From Malachius bipustulatus (lineage: Eukaryota; Arthropoda; Insecta; Coleoptera; Melyridae): 64,000 bases of DNA. The position numbers were made by a program, and so were the translations under genes. Positions 56,312 through 64,000 of the stretch are shown here, piece by piece; position 1 is the first letter of the stretch; each line of letters starts with the position of its first letter. Location of the stretch: NCBI GenBank assembly GCA_910589415.1, contig OU342630.1, positions 81,402,186-81,466,185 on the forward strand. Direction: 5' to 3'. The notes under the pieces are model-generated. The model ran no database searches and was not told the DNA's origin. It worked only from the letters and a program-made list of their open reading frames with translations.

Positions 56312-57888
56312 TACAGGGTGTTCGTTTTTCGAGGCTAACCACGGGTATCTTGCTAATCAGTAGAGATACGAGATCGGTTAAATTGGGGCAGAGTTGCGCA
56401 TTTTTATGCAGAGTAATAATCTGAAAAAAATTCAGGATATTTTCAGTCGTTGCTGAAATTTCCTGAAAAAACTGAAAAATCGAGATTTCTTATTTCTGCC
56501 ATATCTTTTTTATTTTTGGATTTATTGAATAATTTTTTGTATAGGCTTATTGTATCTAAATAACACCGAAAAAATTTAGGGGAGGATTCTTTGATAAAAA
56601 AATAAACAAAAAATTTCCTATTAACGTGTGTCTGGATATGCACCCTTTTTGAGATACAGGGTGTCAAAAAAAGATTGTTTTTCGAGTTTTTTGAAGATAT
56701 CTCGGGAACCGTATAAGACACAGAATTCAGCTTTTGTACAGATCTTATCATTGATATTAGCAACTATTTTAATGGTAACTACCTTTTTTAAGTATGCCGG
56801 TGCCGGAGGATTTTAGGGTTGGGGGGATTTTTTTGCCCCTAATATCTACGACACTGGGCAAATTGATATTTTAAAAGCACACTTTTAACCGTCAATGTTT
56901 TCTACACAAAAATTTACTCTTGTTCATAACTGCTAACGTGAGCCATTTTCGAGAAAAACGGGCATTTACGATGAAAAACTCGCTTTGAATGTTTCAAGAC
57001 AAGTGTCGAAAAATTAACGGCAAAAAAACTTATTTCTGAGATCTCCGCTATAATGACACATGAAAAAACTCAGTATTAAAAAAGTAGCTATAAATATCAA
57101 TGATATGACATTTACAAAAGGTGAGTTTCATATCTCAAACGGTTCCCCAAATATCTTAAAAAAACTGGTAAAATAATATTTTTTTGACACCCTGTATCTC
57201 AAAAAGGGTGCATTTCTAGACACACGTTTATACGAACTTTTTTGTTTATTTTTGAACAAAGAATCAGCTCTTAAATTTTTTCGGTGTTATTTAGATACAC
57301 CCTGTATAAGTCGTTAAGAGCTATCCATCTGACATTTCAAAAACTTTCAAAACCAACTAGATCCTAGAGAATTCATAGTGAACTTCTGTTTTTCTTATGG
57401 CCGCCATATTGGATTTTCATGTCATTGTGTATAACAAATTAAGGGAACCAAAAATCTATCACATTAAAAAAAATCAAAATTTTCTTCTTCTTTTTTCGGA
57501 AAAAAGAACCTTTCTTCAACCGAATGTCATAAATAACCATGAGTCAAGCAATGTCACGTCATATTGCGACGTCGTCCGACATCGTTCGATGATAAAATTT
57601 TCTTTTTGTTTTTAAAAGAAAAAATTTTAGAATTTTTTTTACTTTGATTTTGGTTGCCTTAATTTTTTAATACCTACAGAATGACATTTAAAACTAATAT
57701 GACGACCATAAGAAAAACAAAAGTTGACTATGAATACTCTGGGATCTAGTTGGATTTGAAAGTTTTTGAAATGTCAGATGGATAGCTCTTAACGACTTAT
57801 GTAAGTCCACAAAAAATTATTTATTAATTTCCAGAAATAAGAAAGATATATGGCAAATATAAGAAATCTCGATTTTTTAGTTTTTATA
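56312..57888. mobile_element. TACAGGG foldback element with another palindrome nested inside
   Basis: The left end is TACAGGGTGTTCG; the arms share GGTCGGTTAAATT and CTGAAAAATCGAGATTTCTT with the element at 27702. An inner palindrome at about 56545-57309 (ATCTAAATAACACCGAAAAA and its complement; TGAGATACAGGGTGTCAAAA) interrupts it. The right end is cut off by the element at 57889. Small frames in it are not genes. Confidence 0.7.
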
Positions 57889-58654
57889 TACAGGGTGTTA
57901 TGTAATTGAATGTCAATATTTAGGGGGTGATTTTTGTGCCCATTTTAAAAAGAAAACTTCATAAGAACGTATGTCCTAAGAGTCTTAACTTTTGAGATAC
58001 AGGGTGGTAAAGTTTTATTAAAATAAATAATTTTTTCGTAATATCTGTAATACCGCTCTGGATATTTTAATGAAATTTCGTATACAGGTATTACGCATCA
58101 AGGGGCATTTTTTCATGTACCACGTTTCATTTTATTTCTATTAGTGACGATAGTGCACGATCGTGCAGAATTTTACCGGCATATTTTAGAAGACATTGAT
58201 GGTACGCCACTGATTTCTGTTCAAATAGAAATCATTTTTGGAATCCTCATTCATTTACAAGCAAATTTGATTACTTATTTTTTTTTCAGACCGATGCACG
58301 GTTTTCGCGTAAAAAAATAAAATCTGTTTCTCTACATGGTCACAAGATTATCGTTAAAATGACAATAAAAAATATAAAAATATGCAGGTAAAATTCTACA
58401 AGATGTGACTAGTGGAGATAAAACGAAATGTGGTACATGAACAAATGCCTCTTGATGAGTAATACCTGTCTATTAAATTTCATTAAAATATCCAGAGCGG
58501 TATTACAGAAATTACGAAAAAATTATTTATTTTTAAAAACTTTACCACCCTGTATCTCAAAAGTTAGGACTTTTAGGACATGAAGTTTTCTTCTTAAAAT
58601 GGACCTAAAAATCACCCCCTTAAATATTGACATTCAATTACAAAACATCCTGTA
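57889..58654. mobile_element. TACAGGGTGTTATG foldback element
   Basis: The ends TACAGGGTGTTATGTAATTG and its near-complement at 58654; the arms also pair through GGTGATTTTTGTGCCC and TTGAGATACAGGGTGGTAAA. It was inserted beside or into the previous element. Confidence 0.8.
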
Positions 58655-58663
58655 TATAACATT

Positions 58664-58998
58664 TTAGCTTTCTTGGGATTCAGGTTCTAATTTTAATTTT
58701 TGTACTAAAGGTTCTTTGTTGATCAAATTAGAAACTTTCGTACAGCATGCGAGGAGAGGACTGAAGAGATGGACAGTACCGTTTATTCCTTATTATGTAC
58801 TCATCAGCATATCATATCAGTCAGAACCACGCTACGCATATGATATGCTCATGTGTCCATAATAGGGACGAAAAGGTACCGTCCATGTCTTCAGTCTTCT
58901 CCTCGCGCGCTGTGCAAAAGTTTCTAGTTTGTTCTGCAAAGAACCTTTAGTGGCAAAAATTAAAATTGGAACCTGAATCCCAAGAAAGCTGAAATATT
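58664..58998. mobile_element. Short palindromic element
   Basis: Imperfect arms (AGCTTTCTTGGGATTCAGGT against its complement, CGAGGAGA.GACTGAAGA..TGGAC) around a centre with TCATCAGCATATCATAT. The same arms occur, split apart by later insertions, at 44600 and 46850. Confidence 0.75.
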
Positions 58999-59123
58999 AT
59001 ATCCGGTGCGCAGAAAGTCTGGCAACGGTCCAATAAATCTTTCAGTTTTGAGTTTAAAAAAAAATTCATAATCAGGTCAATTATTGTGTAATTAAATTTA
59101 CTTTCTATTGATAAAAAAAATTA

Positions 59124-59512
59124 TACAGGGTGTTATAGTGGCTATAATAATGGTTTTTACAGTGCCGGTTTAAATTAATTAGTTTTCGAGTTTATAAACA
59201 AATGCAAATCGCAAGTTTTTATTTTCAAAGCAGTGTACATCGGAAACGACTCAAGATATCTCAAAACGGCTACATGTCCCTATCTTCACTTTTCAAGTGT
59301 TATCTTACAGTGTACTTGAAATTTTTATACAGTGATAAAAATCCTAACAGTTTTCATCACCCTGTATAAAAATGTCATCTACATCATAGGATAGTACATA
59401 AAAAGTTAAAATAGCGACTTGTAAGCCGTTTTCCGATGCCTTGAGCCGTTTTCGAAGTAGACTGCTTTCAGAATGAAAACTTGCGATTTTCATTTGTTTA
59501 TAAACAAATAAA
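59124..59512. mobile_element. Decayed relative of the 44800 foldback element
   Basis: It starts TACAGGGTGTTATAGTGG and carries diverged pieces of the 44800 element (TTTTCGAGTTTATAAACAAA, TACATGTCCCTAT, GGATAGTACATAAAAAGTTA). Confidence 0.6.
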
Positions 59513-59696
59513 TAGAAATAAAATAATAGAAAAATATAGAAAAAAAAAGATTAGCAGCATAGAATTAATAAATTTTCATTCTCCCCTTTTGGTGGTTGCT
59601 GGCTATGAAAAACTTTCGTGGCCTGGACAAAAAAGTAGAAATGTCAGTTTGATTAACGTTTATTTAGATGGAAAATTGAATGTAAAACTACAATAA

Positions 59697-59770
59697 AAAT
59701 TCCAGTAAATCTTTCTGGAGCATACAAATAATTATTATTGTATATGTCCCAGAAAGATTTACTGGAATTT
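59697..59770. repeat. 74-base hairpin with a perfect 22-base stem
   Basis: AAATTCCAGTAAATCTTTCT at 59697 and its complement ending at 59770 form 22 perfect base pairs, and CATACAA/TTGTATATG adds a few more after a small bulge. The size and shape are like a microRNA precursor, but a MITE relic is equally possible. Confidence 0.55.
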
Positions 59771-60015
59771 GCAGCTTCTTGAATGAAATTCATTTTGAAC
59801 TAAACTACGATCAAAGATTCTAAAATTATAGCGGTAAATACAGAGTTTTAAACTTGACGGTGTCATAAATTAATAATTTAAAACTATCGTTACTATGGTA
59901 ATGTTAAAAACATGGCACCTTATAATAATTCCATTGTTATCACTGAATCGTATTATTTTACTCATTTCTTCTTAATCCGTGGTTCAATATGGCAAGGGGA
60001 GAATGAAAAGTTTAA

Positions 60016-60144
60016 TACATTACACGCTACGAAAGCTCTTTCAGCTGCTCGGAGTTTTTAAATACCCTCGGCTACGCTACGCTTCGCCTCGGGTATTTAA
60101 ATACACCTCACAACTAAAAGTGAACTTTCGTAGCTTGTAATGTA
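60016..60144. mobile_element. Small MITE-like element
   Basis: Inverted ends TACATTACACGCTACGAAAG and TACATTACAAGCTACGAAAG (the latter on the minus strand), with a GC-rich palindrome CCTCGGCTACG..CGCCTCGGG in the centre. Non-coding. Confidence 0.65.
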
Positions 60145-62126
60145 AATAACTATATCGTTGTCGATTCCACCTTCGGTTCTATCCTTTCAAACGATAAGGC
60201 ATGGTAAAATAACTATCTCTAATGGTAGAACCGAGAGTAGAACCGTTAATAATTGAAATCCAAAATAATATTATATTTGTGTTTTTTCATCTTATTTTCA
60301 ACAAAAAAAAAATAATAATAATAAAAATTGGTGCACCGAATGTAACATTTAACTGTAACAAGCGTTACAGAACTTTTTTTCTTATGCTTCTGCAATTTTT
60401 ATTTTATCTTGTCTCTCTGAATCCCAAGTTCCGTTTTTGTAGAACGGTATGTTGTAGTATGCCCCGATGGACTTGTTTTATGGAATCGAAGCAAAATACT
60501 AATTGAGAAGGACGTCTTCATATTGTATTACATGTACTGTTTTAAAGTAACGTGTAGTTTTTAACTTATTAACATCCTTCTTAGAAGAGAAAATGTGACA
60601 ATATTAAATACCTATTTAAAAAAAAATGTTTATAATGTAAAATATATTTTTATGTTATCTAAAACTTGGAAACGGATCAGTATCCTTGCCTCAATCTGAT
60701 CCAAGAGGCACCCCGGTTCTTGTTACGCAATGCTTACAAAAAGTGTATAAATCATGAAGAAAAAATAGAAAAAACACTGAAAATTATTTCCGTATATGTA
60801 TATAATAAGTTCCGCACAATAGAAAAAGAATAAAAAATAAAAAAAATAAAATAAAATTACTTTATAGTTGAGCTTATTTTCATAGCTGGCTTCTTATCTT
60901 TCTGACAACACGTGGTCAATCTTGTAATTCCGATTGCAGCCTACACTCCGATCAAGATCCAAACTAAAATATCCAGACATAAAGTCAACTTAACGAAATA
61001 CACATCAAAACTTTTAACACGTGATACACCTGATGCACTTTACAGTTAACACTATAGTTATATTCATTTTCGAAAATCACCGACAGCAGGAACGACAATG
61101 CAACCACCAACCACCTCAAACAAAGTACAAATACACACTGACGGCTAGTAATGATGTGGTAATAGCACGTAAAACTTCATAAGAAATGGTTACCTTTTAA
61201 AGATCTGCAAATAAAACTTACACGAACTCACGAAAGAGATTAAGGTTGACTACCTGCTGACTTACTAGAGTTTGACAATGGGAAAAAATTTACCCTCCTA
61301 TGACCAGTGTGACCTTTCCACGTTCTTCCCTTTTCTTTATTTGGCAGGGTTGTAAGCTTAATAATCAAAAATATAAGTATAGATAAGTTTGTTTATTTAC
61401 AATAGTTAAGTAAGAGTTATTTAACGATAGTGTATTATATTTTATATTAATAAAGGCGATCAATAATCGAGAGATTTTAATTAATGGTCGAGATTAATGG
61501 TTCATATTATTAACCGCTTTTCACTACAAGAGTTAGTTACAAGATTTTTCCGTCGACTGTGGTTGGCGGAATTAAAGTTAAGTCTTCTTCTTCGACATAC
61601 ATTCGATTTAATTTATTCACTGTATAACTCTGCGACACTGATTTACTGTTTGTTGGTTATAATAGGTAGCGTTCTAAGCAATCGAATTTTATATTTCCGC
61701 AGCAACACCCAATTGAACAATCTCACGAATTGTCAATAATAAAAATTTTATTTGACGTTTATTATTGGCAACAAAAAATCAAAGTAGTTAGGCATAAATT
61801 TTAGATTGTTTAAACGTTTAAATGGTAGCGAGTAATTCATGAAATATAAATAAAATGAAAATCGCCATTTTTTCATTTTCGAAATAGACCACGTCCTAAA
61901 CGGCTCAAGATATCGGAAAACGGGAAGATTAAAAAAATTCAATAATCCATTTGTATACCATGTACAATAACTTCACAACAATTTACTACATACTTTTCAA
62001 CGCTGCCACTGCAAGAACTTTTGGTCAATAAGAAAAAAAAAATTAAATTGTTAACCGTTTTATTCACAATCAAAAAAAAAAAAAACTTCTCAAATAAAAG
62101 TTTATTTTTCAATGTCCCTTTACAAT
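60145..62126. other. Intron between E26 and the repeat cluster
   Basis: AT-rich in the main. Slightly GC-richer at about 60890-61320, where no frame or domain can be read. No further zinc-finger exon found. The right end is the E26 3'UTR. Confidence 0.4.
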
Positions 62127-62311
62127 TTAAAGGAAAAATATTTTATGAATCTTTTCCAAGTGACTTTTAAGGTGATGTTTTCTAAAACAAGCGTACGCAC
62201 ATAAAGAACACTTGAAACTCGCTTCTTTATTACATTCATACTTCTGATGGCTTTTCATACTTGTCTTTTGACGATACCCCTTGCCACACTGATTGCATAC
62301 GAACGGAGTGG
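62127..62311 (-). CDS. lola: lola alternative 3' terminal exon E26 (nearest to the promoter in this window)
   Basis: Acceptor TTTAATTTCAG, then CC ACT CCG TTC. 60 residues plus TAA; it lacks an internal start and is read from the splice site. Finger 1 C2HC (CNQC, GYRQKTSMKSH, HQKYEC); finger 2 C2H2 (CSLCAYACFRKHHLKSH, HLEKIH), short tail KIFFL. All ligands are present. The shared BTB-coding exons should lie to the right of the window. Confidence 0.87.
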
Positions 62312-64000
62312 CTGAAATTAAATAAAATCAAAACATTTTCCTAGCACTAGGTACAAGTATATTAAAACTATGAAACAAACTGACAAAACATGTTTTTTCG
62401 GGACTAATAATATTAGTACATGTACTGATACCAATACTTAATTGAGTTTAGAATAAAATGAAATGATTAATAGTTTACTATGTAGCATAGTATGCTACAA
62501 GTGTTTACACAATATGTAATAATTGTTCGCGATCGAAGACACAGGAAACAGGAACATGTTTCAATAGGTACTGCATAAAAACATTTTTTACCTTTTTTTT
62601 TTTACTTTTCATATGAATTTTCTAACATGATTTACTCACGCTTGAAGGCTCTTCTAACTCATAAAACAGCATTTTCCATTTCCCAGAAACCACAATTTTG
62701 TATTATAGATTCCGGATATGTCTAAGAAAATATCCAGCTTTTGCCCGATTTATTTTCTTCTACATCACATTCGTTAATTATTTTGGAACCTCACCTTAAG
62801 TTGTGAGATCCCCAATCCACCTGTCTCAATGCCGGGTTAGCGTAAGTGTTCAGATAGGTGCCCTCATTTTTATTGCAGATTCTGTAAGGTCTAGGAAAAA
62901 ATCCACCTTTGACCCTTTTTTCTTACCGTCCATTGAAGGTTCCTTTCTGAAAATTCATACTTGCATATTATTATACCCCGGCGAGGAGAGAGGTGGTGAT
63001 TCTTCCCTAAACGATGTCCTCCGGCGACAGCCACACGACATTTTTCCCCTAACAAAGCATTACTCATTGAGGGTAAAATATTCGATGCACTATTTCACGT
63101 CCCAAATTCGAAAATGATGCTAGAGTAAAAATATTCCCAGACAAACGTTGGGTATTTTCTCAGACATATCGGGAATCTATCAAAAAAATTGCGGTTTCCG
63201 TTTAAAAAATTGAAATTCACCCCAATCCCCGGGCGGGGGAGGGGGGAGTTTGCTGTCAAACGGTGGCATCACCCCGGAACCAACACCACTTTAATTGGAT
63301 ATGCTGGTGCTTTGCGAAAATCGATTGTATAGATTAAAATGATATAGATCACCTTGTATAATGTATAACATTCTAAATTACTTTTAAAAGTCTAAATTAA
63401 GTAGGTACTTACTTTATTTTAAACAGGTACATTACTTATCCTACTAAATGGCTGGTTATAATCTACAAATACCTACTATTGTCATAAATGATTTATCTTA
63501 AGATTTTACACGAAAAGGTTAAAAGGTAAAATTTTACACACAGAGAATATTGGCATTTTTTCATCAATATACGAATGAAAAATGGCACATTATTTATGTG
63601 TACTCGTCAGCGTGCGCAAAGTATTTCACGACCTCCAGCGACAACTATTTCGTGCACTGTATAGAAATCTTGTAATTTTTCCCTGGCAACAAAGAAACAA
63701 TTAAATAGGAATTAAATAAAAAATTTATTTGCGTCATTTTTATGATTGATAAAAGACGATTATACCTCATTAATTAGGTACTCTAAAACCAAACCTCAAG
63801 ACATAAATACCATTTGACGACAGGAGCATGATTGAGGAAAACGACTTTTTACTCAAGAATTCTGAAATTTATGTTATATTGGTTGAATTTTCACAGATTC
63901 TCCATAGCAAATAACAGATAACTCTGCACATGAAGGCAAAATATTTTAGACTGAACAGTAAAATTTCTTTCCATCAAGACTTGAATTTTCAGCACAATGC
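62312..64000. other. Intron at the right edge
   Basis: Mixed composition: 62780-63330 is GC-richer (for example CCCCGGGCGGGGGAGGGG near 63226) and may be a repeat fragment. The plus-strand frame at 62803-63117 has no recognisable domain. No further finger exon is seen before the window ends. Confidence 0.4.

Noticed and set aside
60222..60506. Plus-strand frame of 94 codons
   Set aside because: Low-complexity AT sequence with poly(A) runs; no motif.
6309..62311. A cluster of separate small zinc-finger genes
   Set aside because: None of the units has a start codon with promoter; all begin at an acceptor in the same phase, which fits alternative terminal exons of one gene.

Overview
The window looks like nuclear DNA of an insect: it is very AT-rich, has long introns, and is crowded with insect-type transposons (BEL/Pao, TACAGGG-ended foldback elements, MITEs, LINE tails). 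A beetle is possible from the style of the repeats, but that is inference. The host gene is recognisable. The minus strand carries an array of small exons, each with its own splice acceptor (phase 1, leaving two bases of a split codon) and its own stop codon, and each encoding a pair of zinc fingers: a C2HC finger (C-x2-C-x12-H-x4-C) followed by a C2H2 finger. This is the arrangement of the alternative 3' terminal exons of longitudinals lacking (lola), a BTB-zinc-finger transcription regulator. The common BTB exons are not here and should lie beyond position 64000. I count 26 intact terminal exons, numbered E1 to E26 from left to right (E26 is nearest the promoter, E1 the most distal), plus two degenerate exon remnants.

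Layout: 1-5598 is the polyprotein of a BEL/Pao LTR retrotransposon on the plus strand, with its 5' part outside the window. E1 and E2 (6.3-9.4 kb) are divergent; E2 has a long linker and a basic tail. E3 to E14 (10.0-30.3 kb) form a homogeneous block of twelve closely related exons that grew by tandem duplication, partly together with their 3'UTR and intron sequence (E7, E8 and E9 most clearly). E15 to E22 (34.5-49.9 kb) are an older, more varied set and include the two pseudo-exons. E23 and E24 are a duplicated pair whose second finger also ends in Cys. E25 and E26 are single divergent exons. The introns between exons hold palindromic foldback elements, several nested in one another, plus short MITEs, two broken DNA transposases and LINE tails.

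In function, one zinc-finger pair would be joined to the shared BTB half per transcript, so the array acts as a store of DNA-binding specificities. The most notable details are: a DNA transposon whose terminal inverted repeat supplies the last five codons and the stop of exon E20; a Cys-to-Tyr change in finger 2 of E13; a shifted Cys in finger 1 of E16; two decayed exons; a poly(A) signal block copied along with the exons; and a very dense set of perfect or near-perfect hairpins in the introns that could affect RNA folding or splicing.
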